Part shown: in pieces, positions 16,706 to 25,219 of the stretch
Layout: each line of letters begins with the position of its first letter
Position numbering within the stretch: the first letter of the stretch is position 1
Origin: Arthrobacter sp. AFG20
GTDB lineage: Bacteria; Actinomycetota; Actinomycetes; Actinomycetales; Micrococcaceae
Assembly: GCF_002892795.1 (NCBI RefSeq)
Contig: NZ_PJMC01000002.1
Coordinates: forward strand, 186,001-250,000
Direction of reading: 5' to 3'
Length of the DNA: 64,000 nt
Translations under genes and position numbers: made by a program
The notes under the pieces: generated by a model
Databases searched by the model: none
What the model was told of the DNA's origin: nothing
The model's input: only the letters and a program-made list of their open reading frames with translations

Positions 16706-18988
16706 ATGACACTGAAATCGAGGTTTGCTGCCGTGCTGACGGCGGCCGGACTGCTTGCCGGGCTACTTGTGGGGCTCGCCGCTCCGGTGGCGAATGCGGC
16801 GGTAGTGCCGGTGAGCGCAACGGTCGAGACTGCCCCCATACACGGATCTGGGGATGCCGCGGACGACCCCGCCATCTGGATCCACCCCACCGACCCGTCG
16901 AGGAGCACCATCATCGGCACGGACAAGAGCACGGACGGGCGCGGTCTTGTTGTCTACGACCTGTCGGGACGGGAGCTGTTCTATTACCCCGACGGACGGA
17001 TGAACAATGTCGATGTCCGCTACAACTTCCCCCTCGGCAGCAGCCGCGTCGGCCTGGTCGGTGTCACGAACCGGGTCCGCAGCCTCGACTTCTACAAAGT
17101 CAACGAGTCGGACCGCTCGCTGACGAAGGTCGGCAGCTTCGCCCCCACTGCCAACATCGCCACGCCGCGCGGGTTCTCCTTCTACCACTCCCCGGACACC
17201 GGCAAGTACTTCGCCTATGTCACCGACATCGGCAAGGTCGAACAGTGGGAACTTGACGGCTCCACCGGATCAGTGACCGGCCGGCTCGTGCGCAGCTGGA
17301 CGGTGAGCGGCCCGGCCCACACCGAGGGCCTGGTGGCCGACGACGAGATGAAGCGGCTCTACATTGCGCAGGAGGATATCGGCGGAATCTGGCGCTACGG
17401 CGCCGAGCCCGGGGACTCGACCGTCGGGACGAAAGTCGTCAGCACAACCGAGGTTGGCGGCGACATCGTCCAGGACATCAAGGGCATCAGCATCTACTAC
17501 GGCAGCGGTGGAGCCGGTTACCTGCTGGCCGCAAGCCAGGGCTCCAACCGCTTCCACGTCTATACCCGCGACGACAACCGGCCGCTGGGAGCTTTCAACA
17601 TCCCGGCCGGGAACGGGATCGATGCTGTCACCGGCATGGACGGGATAGATGTGACCAACTTCGGCGTCGGCGGGCCCTTCCCCCAGGGCTTCTTCGTCAC
17701 GCAGGACACCGCCAACGACACCGGGAGGCAAAACTTCAAGGCGGTGCCGTGGCAGTCCATCGCTGGCGCCTACGCACCGGCTTTGCTCGTCGATGCGGCC
17801 TATGACCCGCGCAAGATCGGGGCGGGGCCCGGTACCCCGGCTCCGCCTGAAACCACGATCACAAGCCAGCCGGCCAACCCGACGACCTCGACATCGGCCC
17901 AGTTCACCTTCACCTCGACGTCAGCCAGTGCGACCTTCGCGTGCTCGCTCGACTCGGCAGCATTCGTCAGCTGCACGAGTCCGGCGTCGTACACGGGACT
18001 GTCCGCCGGCGCGCACACCTTCCAAGTTCGTGCCTCCGACCAGAACGGCGTTGACCCGACCCCCGCCAGCTTCACATGGACCGTGGACACGACGCCCCCG
18101 GGCGGGGACACCACGCCTCCGGACACGACCATCACGTCGGGACCGGCACCGACGACGACGTCGACCACAGCCTCGTTCGCATTCACCTCAAACGAAGCCA
18201 ATTCGACGTTCCAGTGCAGCCTGGACGGTGCGGCGCGCGCCGCCTGCACCTCGCCTCAGACCTACACCGGGCTGGCGGCCGGATCCCACACATTTTCCGT
18301 CTGGGCCACCGACGCGGCCGGCAACACGGATGCGACAGCGGCGACGCGGACCTGGAGTATCAGCACCGGCGGCACAGGCAGCACCATCGTCCGGGAGTCG
18401 GTAAGCCAAGCCACGAACACGACGGCGGGCACCACGCTCACGATCCCCAAACCGGCCAATGTGGTCCAAGGCGACCTGCTGGTCAGCTGCGTTGCCCTGA
18501 ACGGCGGCACCATCGGCACGACAGGTGCCCCGGCCGGTTGGACGCGGCTGGCGGCAGTGACTACCATCGCAAACCCGAAAGTCTACGGCTTCTACAAGGT
18601 GGCCACCGCGTCCGAACCGGCGAGCTATGCCTGGACGACAACCTCGACGACGAGCGGAGGCGGCATCGGCAGGTACTCCGGAGCTTCGGGGCTGGACGCC
18701 GCCGCCACATCCGCGACGGGCGCGGCAGCCTCCGCGGGTACCGTACCCGCGGTGACCACCACCACCGCGAACGCGATGCTCATCGGCTGCATGAGCGTCA
18801 ACTCCAGCTCGGCCACCCTTACTTCGCCGGCCGGGATGGCGCAGGCAGTCGAGACCGGCGCACGCCGCTTCGAGCTTGCCGACGGAATCCAGGCGGCCGC
18901 GGGACCAAGCGGGGCGAAGAGGTGGACCTTCAGCTCCGCCCGCGAGTGGGCCGGCTGGCTGGTTGCGCTTCGGCCGAAGACCCCGTAA
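16706..18988 (+). CDS. Secreted beta-propeller phytase with two Ig-like repeats and a C-terminal accessory domain
   Basis: The 760-residue product begins with a classical signal peptide (cleavage after VANA, about residue 31). Residues about 35-375 are a beta-propeller phytase domain with DDPAIWIHPTDPSRS, GLVVYDLSGRELFYY, TEGLVADDEM and IAQEDIGGIWRY, which hold the Asp/Glu Ca-binding face. The enzyme releases phosphate from phytate outside the cell. After it come two tandem Ig/FN3-like repeats of about 85 residues. Each starts P-P-[ED]-TTITS and has a C-S-L-D...C-T-S-P Cys pair and AGxHTF. A Thr/Ala-rich C-terminal domain of about 200 residues follows. The added domains probably bind wall or plant polymer. 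The ATG at 16706 opens the signal peptide. Confidence 0.87.
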   Translation: MTLKSRFAAVLTAAGLLAGLLVGLAAPVANAAVVPVSATVETAPIHGSGDAADDPAIWIHPTDPSRSTIIGTDKSTDGRGLVVYDLSGRELFYYPDGRMNNVDVRYNFPLGSSRVGLVGVTNRVRSLDFYKVNESDRSLTKVGSFAPTANIATPRGFSFYHSPDTGKYFAYVTDIGKVEQWELDGSTGSVTGRLVRSWTVSGPAHTEGLVADDEMKRLYIAQEDIGGIWRYGAEPGDSTVGTKVVSTTEVGGDIVQDIKGISIYYGSGGAGYLLAASQGSNRFHVYTRDDNRPLGAFNIPAGNGIDAVTGMDGIDVTNFGVGGPFPQGFFVTQDTANDTGRQNFKAVPWQSIAGAYAPALLVDAAYDPRKIGAGPGTPAPPETTITSQPANPTTSTSAQFTFTSTSASATFACSLDSAAFVSCTSPASYTGLSAGAHTFQVRASDQNGVDPTPASFTWTVDTTPPGGDTTPPDTTITSGPAPTTTSTTASFAFTSNEANSTFQCSLDGAARAACTSPQTYTGLAAGSHTFSVWATDAAGNTDATAATRTWSISTGGTGSTIVRESVSQATNTTAGTTLTIPKPANVVQGDLLVSCVALNGGTIGTTGAPAGWTRLAAVTTIANPKVYGFYKVATASEPASYAWTTTSTTSGGGIGRYSGASGLDAAATSATGAAASAGTVPAVTTTTANAMLIGCMSVNSSSATLTSPAGMAQAVETGARRFELADGIQAAAGPSGAKRWTFSSAREWAGWLVALRPKTP

Positions 18989-18998
18989 GCCGGCAGGA

Positions 18999-19802
18999 TC
19001 AGCCGGCGGCAGCACCGCCGTCGGCCAGGCCCATGAACATGGTCCGGTGCAGGACATCCACGTGCTTGCGGGAGATCTCGACGGCGTCCTGAACGTCGCC
19101 CGCCCGCAGGGCCGCCACCAGGGCGACGTGGTCGCAGTTCGACTTGTGCAACAACTCGATGGGGTACGGGATGAAGTAGGCGTAGAGCTCGGCCAGTGTC
19201 TCGTGATAAATCCCGACGGCGCTCCCCAGGCCTGACGCTGTGCCCACCAGCTGGTGGAACTGCTCGTCTGCCTGGTGGTACGCAGACCAGTCCGTGGAGG
19301 CGGCCATGTTCCGGGTCAGCCGCTCGAGCTCGTCGAGCTGTTCGGCCGTGGCGTTGACGGCCGCGTAGTGTGTCACCGCGCATTCAAAGAGCAGCCGCCG
19401 GTCCACCAGCCGGTTCACGGCCTGGGACTCTGCCGGTGATGCAGTCAATTCGGCCAGAACCTGACGGGGCGGCTCGTCCGCCACGAAGGTCCCGCCGGCC
19501 CGGCCGCGACGGCGGACCACCACACCCTGGTCCGCAAGGCTCGCCAGCGCCCGGCGGGCAGTGATTGGGCTGACGGACAGGCCAAGCGCCACGTCCTCCT
19601 GGTCCGGCAGGCGCTCGCCGGGCTTCAGCAGCCCCAGTGAAATGGCCATGCCGATGCGCAGCCGCACGGCGTCGATGGCGCTGCGGCGGTCGATGCCGGC
19701 CAGCGCTCCGGCACCGATGCGCGAGGCGCCGGTACTCGAGGCGCCGGCGGGAGAGGCGGTGTCCTCCAACTGACGGGTCATATCCGCTACTTTACGGCCC
19801 AT
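18999..19802 (-). CDS. GntR-family (FCD domain) regulator of the nitrilase-permease operon
   Basis: A 267-residue regulator with an Ala/Ser-rich N-terminal extension of about 35 residues. It is followed by a winged HTH (ERLPDQEDVALGLSVSPITARRALASLADQGVVVRRRGRAGGTFV) and a helical FCD domain with YHQADEQFHQLV and a HVALVAALRAGD segment bearing typical metal-site His residues. The ATG at 19802 has AAGGGG six bases upstream. It is divergent from the nitrilase 1 gene and converges on the phytase gene, so the natural target is the nitrilase operon. Confidence 0.87.
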   Translation of the reverse strand: MGRKVADMTRQLEDTASPAGASSTGASRIGAGALAGIDRRSAIDAVRLRIGMAISLGLLKPGERLPDQEDVALGLSVSPITARRALASLADQGVVVRRRGRAGGTFVADEPPRQVLAELTASPAESQAVNRLVDRRLLFECAVTHYAAVNATAEQLDELERLTRNMAASTDWSAYHQADEQFHQLVGTASGLGSAVGIYHETLAELYAYFIPYPIELLHKSNCDHVALVAALRAGDVQDAVEISRKHVDVLHRTMFMGLADGGAAAG

Positions 19803-19821
19803 CCGCAGCCCCTTCCCATTA

Positions 19822-19840
19822 TTGGATCATTCTGATCTAA
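19822..19840. promoter_or_regulatory. Candidate GntR operator overlapping the nitrilase-operon promoter
   Basis: TTGGATCA (19822-19829) and TGATCTAA (19833-19840) form a near-perfect inverted repeat around TTC. TAATAT right after it resembles a -10 box for the plus-strand operon. The element sits in the 75-base gap between the divergent regulator and nitrilase 1. Confidence 0.6.
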
Positions 19841-19877
19841 TATAGTGCAGATCACACCCCAACGCGGAGACAAACCC

Positions 19878-20756
19878 ATGCAACGCATCCTTCCCCTCAT
19901 TGCCGCCCAGGCCGCGCCCCGGCTCATCGGCGACCCCGTTTCGGCCTTCGCGGACGAGGTCAAAGCCGCCCTCGAAACCAAACCGGACAGCAAACTCGTG
20001 GTCTTCCCGGAGCTCCACCTCTTCGGCGATGGGAGCCCGGACCGGCAGCGCACCGAGGCCCTGCAGGACTCCGCCGAGCCGCTGGACGGGTCCCGCGTCA
20101 AGGAACTGAAGCAGCTCGCCGCGGACCTGGGCATCTGGCTGGTGCCGGGCAGCGTCTGCGAGCGCGGCCCGGAAGGCCAGCTGTTCAACACGCAGCTGGT
20201 GCTGTCCCCGGAGGGGGAGCTGGCCGGCTACTACCGGAAGATCTTCCCCTGGCGGCCGTTCGAGCCATACGACCCCGGCGACCGGTTCACCACCGTGGAC
20301 CTGGCCGGCATCGGCCGGGTGGGCCTGAACATCTGCTACGACGCCTGGTACCCCGAGGTCTCCCGCCAGCTGGCCTGGATGGGCGCCGAGGTGATCCTCA
20401 ACGTCGTCAAGACCACCACACCGGACCGCCGGCAGGAATTGGTGCTGGCCAAGGCGAATGCCATCGTGAACCAGGTGTTCGTGGTCAGCGTCAACTGCGC
20501 CGGCCCCGCCGGTCAGGGAAAGAGCATCATCGTCGACCCCGAGGGCAACACCATCGCAGAAGCCGGGGACGACGCCCCGGTGCTGCTGGCAGCGGACCTG
20601 GACCTGGCCGCCGTCGGGCACGTCCGGACCCACGGCACGGAGAACCTCAACCGTCCCTGGTCCCAGTTCCGGGACGGCGAGGCCGCCGTCGAACTGCCCG
20701 TCTACCAGGGCCGGATCAATCCGCTGACCTGGACGCCCCCGTCCTTCAATGCCTAA
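19878..20756 (+). CDS. Carbon-nitrogen hydrolase (nitrilase superfamily), first of two in the operon
   Basis: This 292-residue cytoplasmic enzyme carries the nitrilase superfamily Glu-Lys-Cys triad. The Glu is in VVFPELHLFG, the Lys in YYRKIFPW and the nucleophilic Cys in NICYDAWYPE. The last stretch AGQGKSIIVDPEGN is also typical. Such enzymes hydrolyse amides, nitriles or N-carbamoyl compounds. The ATG at 19878 has GGAG about ten bases upstream. It is the promoter-proximal gene of a three-gene operon (nitrilase, permease, nitrilase); the next start is 10 bases after its stop. Substrate is unknown, probably an imported amide or ureido compound. Confidence 0.88.
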   Translation: MQRILPLIAAQAAPRLIGDPVSAFADEVKAALETKPDSKLVVFPELHLFGDGSPDRQRTEALQDSAEPLDGSRVKELKQLAADLGIWLVPGSVCERGPEGQLFNTQLVLSPEGELAGYYRKIFPWRPFEPYDPGDRFTTVDLAGIGRVGLNICYDAWYPEVSRQLAWMGAEVILNVVKTTTPDRRQELVLAKANAIVNQVFVVSVNCAGPAGQGKSIIVDPEGNTIAEAGDDAPVLLAADLDLAAVGHVRTHGTENLNRPWSQFRDGEAAVELPVYQGRINPLTWTPPSFNA

Positions 20757-20766
20757 GGAAAACCAC

Positions 20767-22119
20767 ATGACCACACCAACCCTGACCCGCACGCTGAAGC
20801 TGCCCTCGCTGGTGCTGTTCGGCCTGGCGTACCTGACCCCGCTGATCGTCCTGGCCATCTTCGGCCTCATCGCCGAGACCACGGGCGGGGCGGCGCCGTC
20901 GGCCTACCTCGTGGCGATGGTGGCCATGCTGTTCACGGCGCACAGCTACGGGCGGATGGCGGTCGCCTATCCGGTGGCCGGCTCCGCGTACACGTACGTG
21001 CGCCGGTCCATCGATCCCCGGGTGGGCTTCCTGGTGGGCTGGGCGATCCTGCTGGACTACCTGTTCCTGCCTATGGTCATCTGGCTGATCGGCTCCTCCT
21101 ACCTGAGCGCGCAGTTCCCGAGCGTCCCGATGTGGCTGTGGATTGTGGGGTTCATCCTCATCACCACGGTCCTGAACATCCTGGGCATCAAGGTGGCGGA
21201 CAAGGCGAACTATGTGCTGATGGCGTTCCAGCTGCTGGTGATCGTGTTCTTCGTGGTGCTGGCCGTCGGCAACGTGGTGTCCGCTTCCGGCGCCGGCGGC
21301 CTCGCCAGCACGGAGCCGTTCTTCAACGGCACGTCCAGCTTCGCCACCATCTCCGCGGGCGCGGCCATCGCGGCGTACTCGTTCCTCGGGTTCGACGCCG
21401 TCACCACCCTCACCGAGGAGACCGTGGACCCGCGCCGGAACGTGCCCCGCGCCATCATGCTCATCGCACTGATCGGCGGCGGCATCTTCGTGGCCGTCTC
21501 CTACGTCACCCAGCTGGTGCACCCGGGCGGCGTGTTCGAGGACTCGGCCTCCGCGGCCAGCGCCATCGCGCTGCAGATCGGCGGGCAGGTCTTCGGGGCG
21601 GTGTTCCTCGCCGGGCTGGTGGTGGCGCAGTTCGCCTCCGGGCTCGCCGCGCAGGCCAGCGCCTCCCGGCTGATCTACGCCATGGGCCGCGACTCGGTGC
21701 TGCCCAAGGCGGTGTTCGGCCGGCTCAGCGCGAAGTTCCACACGCCCGTGGTGAACCTGGTGGTCACCGGCATCGTCGGCCTGATTGCGATCTTCCTGGA
21801 CGTGGCCACCTCGACGTCGTTCATCAACTTCGGTGCGTTCACCGCCTTCACGCTGGTCAATGCCTCCGTGGTGTTCCACTACGTGCGCCGGCGCCGTGCG
21901 GGGGAGCAGCTGAACGCGATCTCGTATGTGGTGGTCCCGGCGGTGGGCGCCATCGTCTGCGCCTACCTGCTCTCCCAGCTGGACAGCAACGCCATTACGC
22001 TGGGATTGTCCTGGCTGGCGCTCGGCATCGTGGTCCTGGCGCTGATCACGCGCGGCTTCCGCGCCGCGCCGCCGGAAATGACGACGACGGAGAAGGCCAC
22101 CGTGGAGGCCGCCGCCTAG
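20767..22119 (+). CDS. APC-family amino acid/polyamine permease
   Basis: A 450-residue integral membrane protein with about 12 helices. It has the APC fold markers: PLIVLAIFGLIAETTGG in helix 1, AVAYPVAGSAYTYVRRSID around helix 3 and SFLGFDAVTTLTEETVDPRRN before helix 7, then GLAAQASASRLIYAMGRD. These are the helix 1 and helix 6 substrate-binding regions of the family. The ATG at 20767 has AAGGAAAA upstream. Its position between two nitrilases says that it imports the compound they hydrolyse. Confidence 0.9.
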   Translation: MTTPTLTRTLKLPSLVLFGLAYLTPLIVLAIFGLIAETTGGAAPSAYLVAMVAMLFTAHSYGRMAVAYPVAGSAYTYVRRSIDPRVGFLVGWAILLDYLFLPMVIWLIGSSYLSAQFPSVPMWLWIVGFILITTVLNILGIKVADKANYVLMAFQLLVIVFFVVLAVGNVVSASGAGGLASTEPFFNGTSSFATISAGAAIAAYSFLGFDAVTTLTEETVDPRRNVPRAIMLIALIGGGIFVAVSYVTQLVHPGGVFEDSASAASAIALQIGGQVFGAVFLAGLVVAQFASGLAAQASASRLIYAMGRDSVLPKAVFGRLSAKFHTPVVNLVVTGIVGLIAIFLDVATSTSFINFGAFTAFTLVNASVVFHYVRRRRAGEQLNAISYVVVPAVGAIVCAYLLSQLDSNAITLGLSWLALGIVVLALITRGFRAAPPEMTTTEKATVEAAA

Positions 22120-22154
22120 GTTCTCTGCTGGATTACGGGACGGAAGGAACGGGA

Positions 22155-22937
22155 GTGAGGATAGCGCTCGGGCAGCTGGAGTCCGGCACGGACATCGCGG
22201 CGAACCTGGCCGCCATCGACCGGTTCGCCGCGGCGGCGGCAGGCGACGGCGCCACGCTGGTGGCCTTCCCGGAGTACGCCACGTACGAGAAGAAGATCGT
22301 GGACGCGTCGTTCCCGGCGGTGGCCGAGCCGCTGGACGGCCCCGTCTGCCGGGAACTCGCGGTCACTGCGGCCCGCCACGGCATCACGCTCGTGGCGGGC
22401 GTGGTGGAAACGTCGGAGGAGCCGGGCAAGGCGTACAACACGCTGGTGGCCTTTGGCCCTTCCGGTGCACGGCTGGCCGTGTACCGGAAGCTCCACCTGT
22501 TCGACGCGCAGGGCTTCGGGGAGTCGACGTACATCAAGCCCGGCCCGTCCACCCGTCCCGTGGTGTTCGAATCCGGGGGAACGGTGTTCGGCCTGATGAC
22601 CTGCTACGATCTGCGCTTCCCGGAGCTGGCCCGGTCCCTGGCCGACGCCGGCGCCCAGGTGCTGCTGGTCTGTTCGTCCTGGGTGCCCGGCACGCATAAG
22701 ACGGAGCAGTGGCTGGCGCTGAACGCCGCCCGCGCCATCGAGAACAGCGTGTACGTGGCCGGCGTCTGCCAGGCCCCGCCGGTGTCGGTCGGGCGCAGCT
22801 TGCTGGTGGATCCGATGGGGTATGTCGAGGCGGATCTCGGGCTTGAGCCTGGCGTGCGGGCGGTGGATGTTTCGCTTAATACGGTGGCGCGGGTGCGGGA
22901 GCAGTTCCCCATGTTCCGGCAGCGGCGGCTTGGGTAG
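22155..22937 (+). CDS. Carbon-nitrogen hydrolase (nitrilase superfamily), second in the operon
   Basis: This 260-residue enzyme begins at a GTG (22155) preceded by GGAAGGAAC. The catalytic triad is visible: Glu in VAFPEYATYE, Lys in YRKLHLFD, Cys in TCYDLRFPE. The sequence is close to the omega-amidase / NIT2 and deaminated-glutathione-amidase branch, with IALGQLESGTDIAANLAAI at the start. It is only distantly related to the first nitrilase in the operon, so the two may act in turn. Its 3-prime part, from the AIENSVYVAGV segment to the stop, occurs again as decayed copies at 30535-30673 and 50976-51098. Confidence 0.88.
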   Translation: MRIALGQLESGTDIAANLAAIDRFAAAAAGDGATLVAFPEYATYEKKIVDASFPAVAEPLDGPVCRELAVTAARHGITLVAGVVETSEEPGKAYNTLVAFGPSGARLAVYRKLHLFDAQGFGESTYIKPGPSTRPVVFESGGTVFGLMTCYDLRFPELARSLADAGAQVLLVCSSWVPGTHKTEQWLALNAARAIENSVYVAGVCQAPPVSVGRSLLVDPMGYVEADLGLEPGVRAVDVSLNTVARVREQFPMFRQRRLG

Positions 22938-22985
22938 AGCGGACGCATGATTCCTCGGTGAACCGGCACCTAGAAACCGGTCTTG

Positions 22986-23044
22986 AAAAGGACCCCTGCC
23001 TTCCCGACTGCTCCTGACAGACTGTGGAAGACAGGGCCCTTTAA
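22986..23044. terminator. Bidirectional terminator-like hairpin between convergent operons
   Basis: AAAGG.CCCTG.CTTCC at 22987-23005 pairs with GGAAG.CAGGG.CCTTT at 23026-23043. The stem has internal one- to two-base bulges and a loop of about 20 bases. It lies midway between the nitrilase 2 stop and the tctA stop and is flanked by A-rich and T-rich ends. Confidence 0.6.
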
Positions 23045-23063
23045 TTGACACCTGGGGAGGGAA

Positions 23064-24572
23064 CTAGACCTTCCGCCCGGATCGGTGGCGGAGGTGCTGG
23101 ACGGCGCTGAGAACTAGGGCCGCGGCCAGGACCGCGTAGAGGGTGGCGGTGATGGGGCTGCCAACCAGGGTGCCCAAGTCCCCTTCGGAGACCGCCAGGG
23201 CGCGGCGGAGTTCGGTTTCCGCCATCGGCCCCAGGATCACTGCTATCAGTACCGGTGCCAACGGGATGTTGTAGCGGCGCATCAGGAAACCGATGAGGCC
23301 GATGCCGATTAGCAGCCACAGGTCAAGCACCGAGGAGCTCACCGCGTAGACGCCGAGCATCGAGAAGACCGTGATCCCCGCATAAAGGTAATGCTTGGGG
23401 ATGCTCAACAGCTTCGCCCAGACGGAGGCAAACGGAATGTTGATCATCACCAGGATCACCAGGCCGATGAACAGTGAGGCCAGCAGCGCCCAGACCAGAT
23501 TCCCGCTTCGTTCGAAGAGCAGGGGGCCCGGCTGCATGCCGTACTGCTGGAACGCGGCGAGCATGATCGCGGCCGTGGCCGACGTCGGCAGTCCCAGTGC
23601 GAGCAGGGCGCCCATTGCGGTGCCGGCGGTGGCATTGGCGGCCGCTTCGGGAGCGGCGAGACCGCGGATGGAACCTGTGGTGCCGAACTCCGGATCGTTC
23701 CGCCGCTTGGCCAGCTGCTTTTCGGTGCCGTAGGCCAGGAAAGTGGGTACTTCCGCGCCGCCGGCGGGGATGAGTCCGAACGGGGCGCCGAAGGCGGTGC
23801 CGCGGAGCCATGCGGGCAGGGCTTTTCTGAAGTCTGCGAGGTTCAGACGGGCGCGGCCCTTGGTTTCAATACGGCTGACTATCGGGTCACGATGGATGCG
23901 GGAGGCGATGTGAAAAACCTCACCGAGTGCCAGGAGCCCGACCGTGATGACGATGACGGAGATCCCGTCGAAGAGCTGGGGCATGCCCAGGGTGAAACGG
24001 GCGGTGCCGCTGGGGCCGTCAATGCCGACGAGGGCCAGGGCGAGACCGATTCCGAGGGCCGCGATGCCGCGGATCACGGATTCGGATACGACGGCGGAGA
24101 TGGCGAGGAACGCGAAAACTGCCAGTGCGAAGTACTCCGCCGGGCCGAAGACGGTGGCCATCTTGACAAGTGTGGGGGCGAAGAAGACCACGAGAGTAGT
24201 GGCAATCAAGCCGCCGATGAATGCGCCGATGGCGCAAGTGGCCAGGGCCTTGGCGGCCTGGCCGCTTTTGGCCATGCGGTGGCCCTCGAATGTGGATGCG
24301 ATGGCGGATGAGTGGCCTGGGGTGTTGAGCAGGATTCCGGAGGTGGAGTCACCGAAGAGGCCGCCGAAGTAGATCCCGGCGAACATGATGAACGCGGCCG
24401 TCGGCTCCAGTGAAAACGTCACGGGCAGCAACAGCGCCACCGCCATGGCGGAGCCCAGCCCTGGGACGACGCCCACGGCAGTACCCAGGAGGGCGCCGAT
24501 CAGCACCCAGAGGAGGTTGATGGGGGTCAGGGCGCTGGTGAAGCCACCCATGAGGAGTTCGAGCTGTTCCAT
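23064..24572 (-). CDS. tctA: Tripartite tricarboxylate transporter large membrane subunit TctA
   Basis: This 502-residue protein with about 12 helices has the TctA hallmarks. There is the early GVVPGLGSAMAVALLLPVTF, an IYFGGLFGDSTSGILLNTPG segment, and the second repeat with AAPEAAANATAGTAMGALL near mid-length. It is the main translocation subunit for citrate-like tricarboxylates, driven by ion gradients. The ATG at 24572 shares bases with the tctB stop (TAATG), so translation is coupled. It is the last gene of tctCBA. Confidence 0.93.
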   Translation of the reverse strand: MEQLELLMGGFTSALTPINLLWVLIGALLGTAVGVVPGLGSAMAVALLLPVTFSLEPTAAFIMFAGIYFGGLFGDSTSGILLNTPGHSSAIASTFEGHRMAKSGQAAKALATCAIGAFIGGLIATTLVVFFAPTLVKMATVFGPAEYFALAVFAFLAISAVVSESVIRGIAALGIGLALALVGIDGPSGTARFTLGMPQLFDGISVIVITVGLLALGEVFHIASRIHRDPIVSRIETKGRARLNLADFRKALPAWLRGTAFGAPFGLIPAGGAEVPTFLAYGTEKQLAKRRNDPEFGTTGSIRGLAAPEAAANATAGTAMGALLALGLPTSATAAIMLAAFQQYGMQPGPLLFERSGNLVWALLASLFIGLVILVMINIPFASVWAKLLSIPKHYLYAGITVFSMLGVYAVSSSVLDLWLLIGIGLIGFLMRRYNIPLAPVLIAVILGPMAETELRRALAVSEGDLGTLVGSPITATLYAVLAAALVLSAVQHLRHRSGRKV

Positions 24573-25219
24573 TAGAAGATCACTCCTACGAAGCCGGAGG
24601 GCAGACTGAGACCCAGTGCGGCGCCAAAGGCCAGTTGAATGACTGAGGAGAAGAGCAAGCCAACTCCGATGTTGAAGATCGGGCGGCGACTGCCGAGGGC
24701 ATAGGCGACGAGCCAGAACAGCGATGCTGCGCTGATGATCCAGCCCAATGGTTCCAGCAGCGCGACGAAGGCGACGACGCCCCCCAGCAGCACGCCAACT
24801 GTCCGCCAGTCCGAGTACGTCTTCCACGTCTTGGTCGGAGTTTGGGATGGCGCATTGTCATACGCCTCGTCTTCTTCCTGCCCCAAGTGGCCGAGGTCGT
24901 GCAGCATGTCTGCCGAGAATTGCCCGTGTCCGGGGTGGATGGAGTTGTCAGGGACCTTCGGTGAGCGAATGATCTGGATGGCCAGCAAGGTGGCCACGAG
25001 GTACAGGACGATGCACACGAGGATGGGGAAGAACTGCGGCCCGGGAGCTGATTTGCCCTGCACGTTCATGGTCACGGTGCCGATAGTGAGGAAGACGGCT
25101 GCTGCATAGAGCACGGCGACGACAACGAATTCGCTGCGGCCTGTTCCGAAGTGGGGCTTCCGTTTGCCTTGCGGCCCCGTAGCGGCTCCTGCGTCTGCTT
25201 GATGCTGGGTGAGGCTCAT
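24572..25219 (-). CDS. tctB: Tripartite tricarboxylate transporter small membrane subunit TctB
   Basis: A 215-residue protein with four predicted helices in two hydrophobic halves separated by a long hydrophilic Asp/His-rich loop (about residues 95-130). The loop is longer than in the Salmonella-type subunit. The motif GKSAPGPQFFPILV after the first helix and the DWRTVGVLLGG helix fit the TctB family. It partners TctA in the membrane. It overlaps tctC by four bases upstream and tctA by one base downstream. Confidence 0.88.
   Translation of the reverse strand: MSLTQHQADAGAATGPQGKRKPHFGTGRSEFVVVAVLYAAAVFLTIGTVTMNVQGKSAPGPQFFPILVCIVLYLVATLLAIQIIRSPKVPDNSIHPGHGQFSADMLHDLGHLGQEEDEAYDNAPSQTPTKTWKTYSDWRTVGVLLGGVVAFVALLEPLGWIISAASLFWLVAYALGSRRPIFNIGVGLLFSSVIQLAFGAALGLSLPSGFVGVIF

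Noticed and set aside
20746..21879. Minus-strand frame of 377 codons opposite the APC permease
   Set aside because: Composition is His/Gly/Arg/Asp-rich and repetitive, the typical antisense shadow of a membrane-protein gene.
21132..22154. N-terminal extension of the second nitrilase into the permease gene
   Set aside because: The extension is an out-of-frame reading of the permease; the GTG at 22155 has a ribosome site and the conserved nitrilase start follows.
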